This document shows, in pieces, positions 24,998-34,548 of a stretch of DNA of 46,111 nucleotides (position 1 is its first letter; the number at the start of each line of letters is the position of its first letter). The DNA is taken from positions 1 through 46,111 of the IMG/VR virus record IMGVR_UViG_3300025098_000083; one strand, 5' to 3'. A model generated the notes under the pieces. It was given only the letters and a program-made list of their open reading frames with translations. It did no database searches and was not told the origin of the DNA. Made by a program: the position numbers and the translations under genes. The stretch comes from a virus.

Positions 24998-27900
24998 ATG
25001 TTTAAAACATTAAATCATAATGGCAATAGTTTTGAATTTCCTGATAATGAAAAAGGAAAAAATGATTATGAAGCTTTTATTGCTAAATTTCCTGATGCTA
25101 CAGAGGTAGCAATTACCCCCGATCCCGACGAAGAGGGAAAGGAAACCCCTTCACAGGAGACAGTGGATGCAACTGTGGAGGTAAGCGATACGGCATCCAA
25201 CTTGGAAAATGGTTCTTCGGAATCACAAAAAATAGATAACAGCCCCGAAGCTATATTTAAAAGAAAAAAACAAAACGCATTAGATCAAGCAAAAGTTTAT
25301 AGCCAGCCTATTGAGCTAGAAGAAGTTGTAGTAACTTTTGATCCTTCGGAAAGAACAACCGAAGATTTAATAGACGATATTACAAAAGTTGATGATAGAA
25401 TAAAACTTATAGCGGGAGACGATATGCAAATAGATGCGTTGGATTCTCCTAAAAGAATAAAAGAATATGCAACTCTTGCGAACAGAAGAAAAGAAATAAA
25501 TGATAATTTAAGAAGTAAACTTAAAGAAGAAGGCAGCGCAAAGTCTTTATTAAGATCATTAAAAAAAGGTGATAAAGCTTTAGGCGAATATTTGCTATCA
25601 GTGCCTTCTTTTATTTATGAAATAGGATCCTTAGTGAGTGATCCTGTTAATAGAGCTTTAGGATTACCTAAAACAGATTTAACAAAATTTGAAGAATCTA
25701 TAGGAACTCGGTCTTTATTAGATTCTTTAATAGATGAACAAGAAAAGTTAGGTAAAATACAAGAAGAATATAAAGACTTAAATAATATAAAAGGAGGTAT
25801 TGGGGAAAATTTTTCTAAAGGTAATATCAGTGAAGGCTTTTATTTGCTAGGAGAAACATTAGCAGAATCTGCACCTGTAAGCTTATCTTTAATGTTTGGA
25901 GGCGCTGCTGGTTTGTCGAGAACTGCTTTAACATTAGGAGGCGGTATTCCTTTAGCTGCCGGAGAAGTGAGAACTCAAAAAGAAGAATACCCTGATCAAG
26001 AAAAAGCAGAAATGCTTTTAAAATCAACTTTAATTGGTTTATCAGAAGGATTTTTTGAAGGAGTATTTGGCAGCGGTGCTATAGGTAAAACATACAAAAA
26101 TATTATTGCTAAAGAAGGCGTTGAACAAGGAACTAAAACTTTTAAAGATGGAATTATTTCAATGTACGAAGGGGCCTTGCAAAAATTTGGTGTTCCTATT
26201 GCGGCTGTTTCTGGAGGATTAGAAGAAGTAGGAACTCAAATAACCCAAAATTTAGTTAATGGTAAGCCTTTTAATGAAGGCGTTACAGACGCGTTTTTAG
26301 CTGGTGTTGGCGGTGGAGGATTATATGGGGCGCCAGTTAATTTAGCTAAAGGAGTTGAATTAGGCCGTAATCTAATACAGGAAATAAAAGTAAATGCTGA
26401 AATAAAACCAACCGAGTATACAAATATCTCTTATGCATTTGATCCTATAGAAAAAACTACTGAAACACAAATAAAATTATCTCAATTAAAAAATTCAGAT
26501 AAGGTATTACAAAGAAGTGTAGATTCTGAAATTAAAAAAGGAAATATTACACAAGAACAAGGTGATGCTATAAAATTAAACTTTAGAGAAACTCAAGGTG
26601 CTACAAATCAAATAAAGTCTTTAAAATTAAATGAACAAGATCAGGCTACTACTGTTCAGTTAATGAAAGAAAAAAAGCAATTAAAAAATCAAATTGAGCA
26701 AGTAGGTGAGCCAAATTTAACTACTGAACAATCCGATAGAATAAAGCAGATTGATGAAGACTTAAAAGGTATTAGCTCAAAAGCTGTAACTCAACAAGTT
26801 GAAAAAGTAAGAGAGGCAGCTAAAGATATTACAGATTTAGATATTCAAGAGTTTGCTACTACAGCAGAAACAGAGGCTTTTTTAAGTGAGCAAGATCAAA
26901 ATGTTAAAGCATCCGCTAACCAAGGGTTTATAATTCAAAATAAAGATGGGAAGCAAACCATTGTAATAAATAGAGAAGTTGCAGATAAAGAAATAGCGGT
27001 TGCCGCTCCTGCTCATGAGTTTTTACATGCTATTTTATATAAAACCGTTAAAGATTCTCCTAATACAGCTTTACAATTAGGTAACTCCTTAATGGAATAT
27101 ATTAGTAAGATTGATATAAATCAAGTTAAAGATAGTAATTTTGCACAAAGACTTCAACAGTATCAAGATCAGCCCGCTGCAGTTCAAGCTGAAGAAGCTA
27201 TTACTTTATTTTCTGATGCTATTTTAACAGGAGATATAAAATTTAAAGAAAATATATTTACTAAACTTCGAGATGTAATTTCTAAAATATTACAGGTTGG
27301 CGGAGTTAAAGCTAGATTTGATACAGGAAGAGATGTATATAATTTTATTAGAGATTATAATAAAAATATACAAGAAGGTAAATTAACTAGCCAGCAAATA
27401 AAAACAGCTGAAGAAGGGGTTAAATTAGATATTCAAGAACAAGCCGTTAAAAAAGCAGAAACAGTAGTTAGAGAATCAAGGTCTGAAGAGGCATCTAATA
27501 AAGTTCAAGAGCTATATGAACAAAAAGGTGTTAATGCAGCTGTAGAAATAATAGAGCAATTTAAACCTATAACTAATAAGATAGTAGAGCAACGTAAAAA
27601 TGCTCCAGGCTTTGATAGACAATTACTTACTGATGAAATTGAAACAGGTGCTGGTGGCATACTTGACTTAATACAAGCATATGATCCTGCATCTAACGTT
27701 CCTTTAGCGGCTTATATTAATAAATTTTTGCCCGTAAGAGCCATCACAGCATCTCGTAGAGTGTTAGATGAAGAGTTTGTAGGTGATATTACAGAAGCAC
27801 CGCAGGTAGCTACTGAAGCTGCACCAGAAACAGAGGTTGAGGTTCCGCCCACTAAAACTAAAAAGCAAGTTAAAAAAGAAACACTTAGTGAAGAAAATCA

Positions 27901-30900
27901 ACAAGCTCTTAAAGATGTTGTTACAGATTTAAAATTAACAGAAGATCAGCTTACTTTTAAAACATTACCTAATGCTGCTATAGAGGTATTTGCTAAGCAA
28001 ATTGATATACCTGCTAAAAAGTTTGCTGGAAAGTCTAATTTTAGACAAGCAGAGCTTGATAAAGTAATAAACTTTATTGAAGAAAACATAGATATTATTA
28101 GACAAGCATTACCCGAAGCAGCTGTGTTAGAAGGCGCTTCTGTTAGCGAGGGTCTTATAGGCACCGCAACTGGTGTACCTAATAATTTACTAAAAGATTC
28201 TAATTTATATACACGTAAAGAAAGAACTACAAAAAGAGCGGGTATAGTTCCTTTTGAAAAAAATAAAGGTATTGATAATAGCTCAATCTTAAAAGCTATA
28301 GGTATTATTGAAGGCAAAAGAACTGCCGGGCCCAGAGATAAACAAGCTCAAACAGCTAAAGGATTAATTAATGTGCTCGCCAAGTTTGCTACAAATCAAG
28401 AAGTACGACAGCAAAAAGATTTAACTCCACAACAAAAAACTGATATTGAAACTGGTAAAGGAAGTAGATTATTATTTAGCAGATCATTAAGCGAAGTTTT
28501 TGGACTATCCGCTAATGAAGCCTTTAGCTTTAGCAATATATCTGATATTAATTCTGGTAGAATTGAATTAAAGGATTTATCGTCTGCTATGATTAAAGAT
28601 GTTGGTATTCAAGAATGGATAGATATTATAGATCCTGTTATAAGTAGGCAATACAAAGTTGGTGATAAACAACTATTAGATAATAAAATTGGCTTTGAAG
28701 CACTTGAATTAACAGAAAAAGAATTTAATGAAAATAAAAATATATTATTAGAGCGTTCTACTATTGATGGTAAAAAAAGATATAATCAATTTTTAACTCG
28801 TGGTAGAAAAGATTATTATGAAAATATATTATCTAGCGCTATAAATAAAGAAGTAAAATGGATTCCAAGAGAAGGTGTGGAAATTGATGGAACCATATAT
28901 AAAACTCCTATAGTTCCTAAACAAACCCCTGAAGGATTTGTAAATAAAAAAGCATGGAATGCTTCTTTACCGGAACGAATAAAATTTGCAGAAAATCAAC
29001 AGAAAGGATTTAAAAAAATAATACAAAAGCTTACCAATACATATCAGAATTCTAATAAAAGCAAAAAAGATAAAGCAAAAGTTGGTATGGTATTAAATAC
29101 TTTTAATTCTAATATTAATGGTTTAATTAGAACAGCAGCCACCCCAGGATTAGAGTTTAGAGTAGAAAAATTAAATAAAGATTCTGATTATAGATACGAG
29201 CATACTCAACCTGCTTCGGAAACATTAAGACAATTAGCAAAAATAATTATTGGAGATAAAAATGCTCAAACATATGAAGAAATAATGGAAAACTTTAGGG
29301 TTGCTATTATTCCAAAAATATATGATGATATTATAAATAAAGTAAGATTTAATGGAAAATTATTAAGATCAACATCTCCTTTAGACGAAAATAAAAACTT
29401 ACAAAAACCAGTTGAATCAACTAAACCAACTCGCTATGAAGCCGCGGCAAAAGCTATAGCAAATGCAGGATTAGCCCCATTAATATTAACCGATGCTATA
29501 GTACCCACAGATAAAGCTCAAGTAAAATTAAGCAAATCAAAATCTAAAGCTGCAGTAAAAAACAATTTAGAATTACCTAAATCTCAACGCTTACCTAAAG
29601 GCAGCACTAATGAACAGGTATTAGCTAAAATGCAAGAGCTTGATAATGAAGCTAATGAAGCTAGAATTAAATACAGCAAATCACAAAACTTAGATGAAGC
29701 ATTCAATGATATTATAGAAGCTAAAACTGGCATTGAAACATATAAAAGATTTTCGCCGGCTAAAGCAGCTGTAAGAGGAGCAAGTAAAGGTAAATTTAAT
29801 TTCTTTATCCCACCTAGTGCTGAAGACTTTACAGGGTTATTATATAAAACATTAGCTAAAGGTAAATTGGGGGATAGACAAATGCAATGGTATAAAGATA
29901 ATTTATTAGATCCTTATGCTAGAGCAATGAATGATATATCCGCTGCCCGTGTAGCTATGTTTGAAGATTATAAATCACTTAAAAGTGATTTAGAAATTAT
30001 TCCTAAAGATCTTAAAAAGAAAAGTGTTGATGAATATACAAGAGAACAAGCTGTAAGAGTTTATATATGGAATGATCAAGGTGATAATGTACCTGGTTTA
30101 TTTAAAACAGATCAAAAGGATTTAGTTAATTATGTAAATAATGATACTGAGCTTAAGCTGTTTGCAGAGCAACTTATAGCTATTCAAAAAAACGATGAAT
30201 ATTCTGCTCCTAAAGAAGGATGGCTTGCGGGCAGTATTACAACAGATTTATTAGAAGGCGTTAATTCTATTAAAAGAAAAAAATATTTAGAGCAGTGGCA
30301 AAATAATGCAGATGAAATATTTTCTGATGTTAATATGAACAAATTAGAGGCAGCATTTGGAAAGCCTTATAGAAAAGCTTTAGAAAATATTCTTACAAGA
30401 ATGAAAACGGGTAGAAATAAACCGTTTACAAGCGATTCACTTGCAGGTAGAGTTACCGACTGGTTAAATAATTCTGTTGGAGCGATCATGTTTTTTAATA
30501 CACGATCTTCTGTATTACAAACAATATCGTCAATTAACTTTGTTAACTGGAGTGATAATAATATTTATCAAGCTGGTAAAGCTTTTGCTAATCAACCACA
30601 ATATTGGAAAGACTTTAAATTTTTATTTAATTCTGACTTTTTAAAAGAAAGGCGCGGAGGTTTAAGATTTAATGTAAGTGAATCTGAAATAGCTGATGCA
30701 GCTAAAAAAGGTGGTGCAAGGGGTGTTATAAGTAAAATACTTCAGGCTGGATTCCTACCTACGCAAATGGCGGACAGTTTTGCAATTGCATCAGGTGGAG
30801 CTACATTTTATAGAAATAGAGTTAAATCTTATATTAAAGAAGGATTAACAGAAACTGAAGCACAAGAAAAAGCATTTTTAGATTTTAGAGAAATAGCTGA

Positions 30901-31690
30901 AGAATCACAGCAGTCATCAAGACCCGATAGAATTAGTGCACAACAAGCAGGGCCATTAGGGCGCACCATATTAGCTTTTGCAAACACACCGGCGCAATAT
31001 GCTAGATTAACTAAAAAAGCCGCTAGTGATCTTATAAATGGCCGTGGTGATGCTAAAACAAATATATCTAAGCTACTTTATTACGGTGTAGTGCAAAATT
31101 TAATATTTAACACTTTACAGCAAGCGGCATTTGCAATTGCATTTGGTGATGATGATGAAGATGAAAAGAAAAAAGAAGAAAAATACATAAGTGTAGCTAA
31201 TGGAATGGCAGACGGTTTACTCAGAGGTATTGGTGTTGGCGGTGCCGTAATCTCTACATTAAAGAATACTTTAATTAAAATTATTAAAGAATCAGAAAAG
31301 AAACGGCCCGATTATGCTGAAACTGCTGTAATACAATTATTAGGTATATCTCCACCTATTCAATCAAAAGCTCAAAAAATAAGGAGTGCTTTAAAATCTT
31401 ATGAGTGGAATAAAGACGAAATGAAAGAAAAAGGATTTAGCTTAGATAATCCCGCTTATTTAGCAGGAGCTAATGTTATATCTGCAGCAACAAATATACC
31501 TCTTGATAGAGTTGTAAAAAAAGTAAACAACGTTAGAGCAGCCACAAGAGATGATATATCTAAACCGGAAAGAATGATGTTATTAGCAGGCTGGTCGGAT
31601 TGGCAATTAGGTATACAAAAAGAAAAGGAAGTTAAACCTAAAAAGAAAAAAAAGCGTAAGCTTAAAAGAGTAACAAAAGGACAAAGATAA
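24998..31690 (+). CDS. Giant internal virion/ejection protein with HExxH peptidase-like domain (gp16-like)
   Basis: A 2230-residue protein, the longest gene here. Regions seen: acidic low-complexity N-terminus (about 25-85); Gly-rich hydrophobic segments near 280-330 and 400-455 that could enter membranes; an HExxH site HEFLHAILYKTV at 673-684 with a downstream AVQAEEAITLF that offers a third ligand, suggesting a gluzincin peptidase; a short segment LIQAYDPASNVPLAAYINKF near 890 resembling sigma-70 region 2; GKFNFFIPPSAEDFTGLLYK near 1598, a module I know from giant proteins of marine podoviruses; and a very basic end (KPKKKKKRKLKRVTKGQR). It is probably ejected with the DNA and may open the cell wall or process proteins on entry. 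The start follows the previous stop by three bases. Confidence 0.78.
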   Translation: MFKTLNHNGNSFEFPDNEKGKNDYEAFIAKFPDATEVAITPDPDEEGKETPSQETVDATVEVSDTASNLENGSSESQKIDNSPEAIFKRKKQNALDQAKVYSQPIELEEVVVTFDPSERTTEDLIDDITKVDDRIKLIAGDDMQIDALDSPKRIKEYATLANRRKEINDNLRSKLKEEGSAKSLLRSLKKGDKALGEYLLSVPSFIYEIGSLVSDPVNRALGLPKTDLTKFEESIGTRSLLDSLIDEQEKLGKIQEEYKDLNNIKGGIGENFSKGNISEGFYLLGETLAESAPVSLSLMFGGAAGLSRTALTLGGGIPLAAGEVRTQKEEYPDQEKAEMLLKSTLIGLSEGFFEGVFGSGAIGKTYKNIIAKEGVEQGTKTFKDGIISMYEGALQKFGVPIAAVSGGLEEVGTQITQNLVNGKPFNEGVTDAFLAGVGGGGLYGAPVNLAKGVELGRNLIQEIKVNAEIKPTEYTNISYAFDPIEKTTETQIKLSQLKNSDKVLQRSVDSEIKKGNITQEQGDAIKLNFRETQGATNQIKSLKLNEQDQATTVQLMKEKKQLKNQIEQVGEPNLTTEQSDRIKQIDEDLKGISSKAVTQQVEKVREAAKDITDLDIQEFATTAETEAFLSEQDQNVKASANQGFIIQNKDGKQTIVINREVADKEIAVAAPAHEFLHAILYKTVKDSPNTALQLGNSLMEYISKIDINQVKDSNFAQRLQQYQDQPAAVQAEEAITLFSDAILTGDIKFKENIFTKLRDVISKILQVGGVKARFDTGRDVYNFIRDYNKNIQEGKLTSQQIKTAEEGVKLDIQEQAVKKAETVVRESRSEEASNKVQELYEQKGVNAAVEIIEQFKPITNKIVEQRKNAPGFDRQLLTDEIETGAGGILDLIQAYDPASNVPLAAYINKFLPVRAITASRRVLDEEFVGDITEAPQVATEAAPETEVEVPPTKTKKQVKKETLSEENQQALKDVVTDLKLTEDQLTFKTLPNAAIEVFAKQIDIPAKKFAGKSNFRQAELDKVINFIEENIDIIRQALPEAAVLEGASVSEGLIGTATGVPNNLLKDSNLYTRKERTTKRAGIVPFEKNKGIDNSSILKAIGIIEGKRTAGPRDKQAQTAKGLINVLAKFATNQEVRQQKDLTPQQKTDIETGKGSRLLFSRSLSEVFGLSANEAFSFSNISDINSGRIELKDLSSAMIKDVGIQEWIDIIDPVISRQYKVGDKQLLDNKIGFEALELTEKEFNENKNILLERSTIDGKKRYNQFLTRGRKDYYENILSSAINKEVKWIPREGVEIDGTIYKTPIVPKQTPEGFVNKKAWNASLPERIKFAENQQKGFKKIIQKLTNTYQNSNKSKKDKAKVGMVLNTFNSNINGLIRTAATPGLEFRVEKLNKDSDYRYEHTQPASETLRQLAKIIIGDKNAQTYEEIMENFRVAIIPKIYDDIINKVRFNGKLLRSTSPLDENKNLQKPVESTKPTRYEAAAKAIANAGLAPLILTDAIVPTDKAQVKLSKSKSKAAVKNNLELPKSQRLPKGSTNEQVLAKMQELDNEANEARIKYSKSQNLDEAFNDIIEAKTGIETYKRFSPAKAAVRGASKGKFNFFIPPSAEDFTGLLYKTLAKGKLGDRQMQWYKDNLLDPYARAMNDISAARVAMFEDYKSLKSDLEIIPKDLKKKSVDEYTREQAVRVYIWNDQGDNVPGLFKTDQKDLVNYVNNDTELKLFAEQLIAIQKNDEYSAPKEGWLAGSITTDLLEGVNSIKRKKYLEQWQNNADEIFSDVNMNKLEAAFGKPYRKALENILTRMKTGRNKPFTSDSLAGRVTDWLNNSVGAIMFFNTRSSVLQTISSINFVNWSDNNIYQAGKAFANQPQYWKDFKFLFNSDFLKERRGGLRFNVSESEIADAAKKGGARGVISKILQAGFLPTQMADSFAIASGGATFYRNRVKSYIKEGLTETEAQEKAFLDFREIAEESQQSSRPDRISAQQAGPLGRTILAFANTPAQYARLTKKAASDLINGRGDAKTNISKLLYYGVVQNLIFNTLQQAAFAIAFGDDDEDEKKKEEKYISVANGMADGLLRGIGVGGAVISTLKNTLIKIIKESEKKRPDYAETAVIQLLGISPPIQSKAQKIRSALKSYEWNKDEMKEKGFSLDNPAYLAGANVISAATNIPLDRVVKKVNNVRAATRDDISKPERMMLLAGWSDWQLGIQKEKEVKPKKKKKRKLKRVTKGQR

Positions 31691-31695
31691 TCATT

Positions 31696-31833
31696 ATGGG
31701 AAAAATAAGTGGACCTTGCAAAGCTGCAGCAAAAAGAAAGTTTAAAGTATGGCCATCCGCATATGCTTCGGGATGGGGTGTGAGATGCACTCGAGCAGGT
31801 GGACCATTTAAAATGGGTAAAAAGAAAAAATAA
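31696..31833 (+). CDS. Tiny basic protein with VWPSAYASG motif
   Basis: A 45-residue frame right after the giant ejection gene and sharing TAATG with the next start. The protein reads ISGPCKAAAKRKFKVWPSAY, then ASGWGVRCTRAGG and a basic KMGKKKK tail. The VWPSAYASG motif with flanking cysteines recurs in tiny proteins or domains of marine phages and algal viruses, from memory. The two cysteines and strong positive charge suggest a small nucleic-acid- or metal-binding element. It is too short for routine calling but well placed. Confidence 0.75.
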   Translation: MGKISGPCKAAAKRKFKVWPSAYASGWGVRCTRAGGPFKMGKKKK

Positions 31834-32108
31834 TGTACACACAGAATTCTCCTATTGCTAAAAAAATAAAAGGTGGAGGAACCACCAAAGCTTGTTTACC
31901 TCTTGCCAAAATACGTAGTATGAGCAAAGCCGAGCGTGATAAAGTTATTAGAGCTAAAAGAAAAGCCGGTAAAGCTGGTAAATACAAAAGAGATTCTAAA
32001 ACAAACGTAAAAGGTGCTAGCAAAAAGGGTAATACGTTACGGGATTGGTTTGAAAAAGAAGATTGGAGACAAGTAGCTAATCCAAGCAAAAAATGCGGTG
32101 AAAAATGA
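31833..32108 (+). CDS. Small basic protein with ACLP and LRDWFEKEDW motifs (DUF5872-like)
   Basis: A 91-residue basic protein. It begins MYTQNSPIAKKIKGGGTTKA and CLPLAKIRSMSKAERDKVIR, continues through a Lys/Gly-rich part (KYKRDSKTNVKGASKKG), and ends TLRDWFEKEDWRQVANPSKK and CGEK. The final segment resembles the (L)xxWFxxEKWVxxxxxKxCG pattern that I associate with DUF5872-type small proteins of phages and algal viruses; the assignment is from memory. Its start YTQNSP echoes the basic protein at 2692. It overlaps the endolysin gene by ATGA. A DNA-binding virion role is possible. Confidence 0.72.
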   Translation: MYTQNSPIAKKIKGGGTTKACLPLAKIRSMSKAERDKVIRAKRKAGKAGKYKRDSKTNVKGASKKGNTLRDWFEKEDWRQVANPSKKCGEK

Positions 32109-32455
32109 AATATTTTAAGAATAAAGAAGACTTTAGAGGGAACATGGACAAAATGGATCCTAAACTATTAACCATGCTTGATGAGCTTCGCGAAGAATAT
32201 GGTCAACCTATTATTCTTAATTCCTCATATAGACCCGCTTCTCACCCTATAGAAGTTGTAAAAAGCAAACCAGGAGAGCACACATATGGTGCCGCGGTAG
32301 ATATTAAATGTATTGGCGGTGAAAATACATTTAATTTAGTAAGTGCAGCTATTAAAGTTGGATTTAGACGCATAGGTATATCGCGTAAAAGTAATTTTGT
32401 ACACGTTGGAATTGGTTATCCTAGTGCGCCTAAAACAACTATTTGGACATATTAA
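32105..32455 (+). CDS. M15-family peptidase, endolysin-like
   Basis: A 116-residue protein of the peptidase M15A type, which cuts peptidoglycan cross-bridges. Motifs: ILNSSYRPASHPIE (substrate-binding strand and Arg43), GEHTYGAAVDIKC (zinc ligands H59 and D66) and SNFVHVGIGYP (H100). Length suits a single catalytic domain without a wall-binding module or signal peptide, so it needs the holin at 4503 to reach its substrate. It may instead be a virion-associated enzyme used at entry. The stop codon overlaps the stop of the opposing nrdA gene. Confidence 0.85.
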   Translation: MKYFKNKEDFRGNMDKMDPKLLTMLDELREEYGQPIILNSSYRPASHPIEVVKSKPGEHTYGAAVDIKCIGGENTFNLVSAAIKVGFRRIGISRKSNFVHVGIGYPSAPKTTIWTY

Positions 32456-34200
32456 CCATCACAACTTAAACATTCAGGATCCATAGCCGCTGCTGCTATA
32501 TCACCTCTTAGTACTGATTCTGTTCTAGTATAATATAAAGTTTTTATTCCGCGTTTCCAAGCTTCTATATGAACTTGATTCATCCATTTGGGCGTTGCTT
32601 CAGAAGGAAATGCTAAGTTTAAACTTACAGATTGATCTATATAGTCTTGTCTTATACCAGCTTGTCTAATCAATTCTAATTGATTTATTTCTTTAAATGT
32701 TTTAAATACATTTTTTACAGATTCTCCTTCTCCTTCTTTAGTAAGTCTTCCTCCGTGATCGTAAACCCATCCATCAAATTGTTTAATTCCTTGAATGGAT
32801 CCACCATCTTCCAAAATTTTGTCCCAAGTTTCTTTATTGTCGATTCCAATTTTTCTTAATACTTTTTTAAGTTCTTTATTTTTACGTATAAATGTTCCTT
32901 TAGCAGATTGTTCTGTAAATACATTTGCGGCCCAGGGTTCAATACCTGGTGATACATTTCCTGATAATTTACTATTAGAAACTGTAGGCGCTACCGCTCT
33001 TAAATGCGTATTACGAAATCCTGTCCCTACACACCATAAAGGTTCACCATAAGTTTCCGCTAATGCTCTTGAAGCTCTTTCAGTTTCAATTTTTATTTTT
33101 GAAAAAATTTCTCGCGTTTTGAATTGCGCTAATAAACTTTCGAAAGCGATTCCGTTTTTTTGTAGTAGGCTGTGCCATCCAAGGACACCAAGCCCAAGTG
33201 CCCTTCCTTTTTCCGCACTGCGTACAGAGTTCTCGAATCCCTTCATATTCTTTGCCTTCTGGATAAATTCTTCTAGCACACCGTCCAGGAACCATGTTGC
33301 GTCGTATATCAGATTGGTATTCTTCCATTCATCATATTTATCTAAATTAACCGATGATAAGCAGCAAACAAAACTATGACTTTCATCTGTATGTAACACT
33401 ATTTCGCTACAAATATTAGTCATATGTACTTTTAAACTATTTTTTTTGTATGCTGTTGGGTTATTTTTGTTTGCATTTCCCTTAAAAAGAATATAAGGTT
33501 CTCCAGTAGCTTTGCGCTTTTGGAGGAGTTTGGACCATTTCCCCCGTGCATCCTTATCTCCCGCTTCAAGTCTTCGCATAAACTTGTCACCGACCACAGC
33601 ACACTGGTGTAAGTTAAGGGATTGTCTATTGACATCTCCTTTAGGTTCTCTAATTTCAATCCATTCATCAAAGTCGGAATGTTCAATATTGATATTAACT
33701 GAAGCAGCTCCTCGTCTGACAGATCCTTGATTAGTGGCAAGTATTGTTGAATCGTATATTTTGCAAAACGGCACCACTCCATCACTTGTTCCATTACCTG
33801 TTATTTTAGCTCCAGCGGGACGAATCATATTAATTCCGATACCAACACCCCCGCCGTGTTTTGCTAGTAACATCATTTCTAAATTTTTAGTACCAATATC
33901 ATGCACACTATCTGCAACATCTATTCCAAAACAGCTAATTGGTAATCCTCTATCTGCACCTGTGTTAGATAATACTGGTGAAGCTAAACATAACCATCCT
34001 TTCCATATATAATCAAAAAACTTTTCGGCTAATTCAGGTTTATATAATCTTTTAGCTACAGCATTGCTTACTCTCCAATATGCATCTTTAGGAGATTCTC
34101 CATTAACTAAATAACCTCCCGCAATAGTTTTTTTGTAAACATCAGTATCACCCCAGCTGGGATAATCTTCTCCTTTTACCCAATTATCATTCCAACCCAT
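32452..34200 (-). CDS. nrdA: Class I ribonucleotide reductase, large (alpha) subunit
   Basis: A 582-residue catalytic subunit that reduces ribonucleoside diphosphates to deoxy forms with NrdB. Visible: PISCFG (C90, redox Cys), TNICSEI (N262, C264, E266, active site), FVCCLSS (C279, the partner Cys), KTLYYTRTE (double tyrosine of the radical path) and C-terminal CLSCDG (C577, C580, thiol shuttle). It lacks the N-terminal ATP-cone of E. coli NrdA, so overall activity may not be switched off by dATP. Start overlaps the end of the upstream small gene as TAATG. The three genes between nrdB and nrdA are not RNR genes. Confidence 0.95.
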   Translation of the reverse strand: MGWNDNWVKGEDYPSWGDTDVYKKTIAGGYLVNGESPKDAYWRVSNAVAKRLYKPELAEKFFDYIWKGWLCLASPVLSNTGADRGLPISCFGIDVADSVHDIGTKNLEMMLLAKHGGGVGIGINMIRPAGAKITGNGTSDGVVPFCKIYDSTILATNQGSVRRGAASVNINIEHSDFDEWIEIREPKGDVNRQSLNLHQCAVVGDKFMRRLEAGDKDARGKWSKLLQKRKATGEPYILFKGNANKNNPTAYKKNSLKVHMTNICSEIVLHTDESHSFVCCLSSVNLDKYDEWKNTNLIYDATWFLDGVLEEFIQKAKNMKGFENSVRSAEKGRALGLGVLGWHSLLQKNGIAFESLLAQFKTREIFSKIKIETERASRALAETYGEPLWCVGTGFRNTHLRAVAPTVSNSKLSGNVSPGIEPWAANVFTEQSAKGTFIRKNKELKKVLRKIGIDNKETWDKILEDGGSIQGIKQFDGWVYDHGGRLTKEGEGESVKNVFKTFKEINQLELIRQAGIRQDYIDQSVSLNLAFPSEATPKWMNQVHIEAWKRGIKTLYYTRTESVLRGDIAAAAMDPECLSCDG

Positions 34201-34544
34201 TAATATAATTTTACATATTCAATAGTTCCATTCCAATCACCTTTTATTTCTGCGCTTAATGAATCTTTATTTATTAATTTATAAACCACAAAGATCTTAT
34301 GATCAATAGCAGGATTTACGCAAATAGTTTTTATACTATCATTATTGAATAGTAAAGTTTTTTCAATAAGTCTATCATCTTGTTCAAAACTATAAGTTAA
34401 TATATTTACTTCATTATAACTATCATTAACTATAATGTTTGTTAAATAATCTGTTTCAACACTAGCCCATATTCCTTCAAAATCTTGTATTTGTCCGTAA
34501 GTAATGTTAAAAATTAAAGTTAAAAGTATTGCTAATTTTTTCAT
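34200..34544 (-). CDS. Small secreted, lipocalin-like protein
   Basis: A 114-residue protein with a clear signal peptide: MKKLAILLTLIFNITYG, likely cut before QIQDFEGIW. The mature part, FEGIWASVETDYLTNIIVND, YNEVNILTYSFEQDDRLIEK and GDWNGTIEYVKLY, is a string of beta strands resembling small lipocalin-type or META-like periplasmic proteins. It lacks a lipobox Cys. In the middle of a nucleotide-metabolism transcript such an exported protein is unexpected. It could alter the infected cell's envelope or block superinfection; function is not shown by the sequence. The signal peptide looks like those of Bacteroidota. Confidence 0.75.
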   Translation of the reverse strand: MKKLAILLTLIFNITYGQIQDFEGIWASVETDYLTNIIVNDSYNEVNILTYSFEQDDRLIEKTLLFNNDSIKTICVNPAIDHKIFVVYKLINKDSLSAEIKGDWNGTIEYVKLY

Positions 34545-34548
34545 AATA

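Noticed and set aside
32795-34012. Several plus- and minus-strand open frames across nrdA
   Set aside because: nrdA is intact with all catalytic residues, and the alternative products are Ser/Pro/Leu-rich shadows without recognisable domains.
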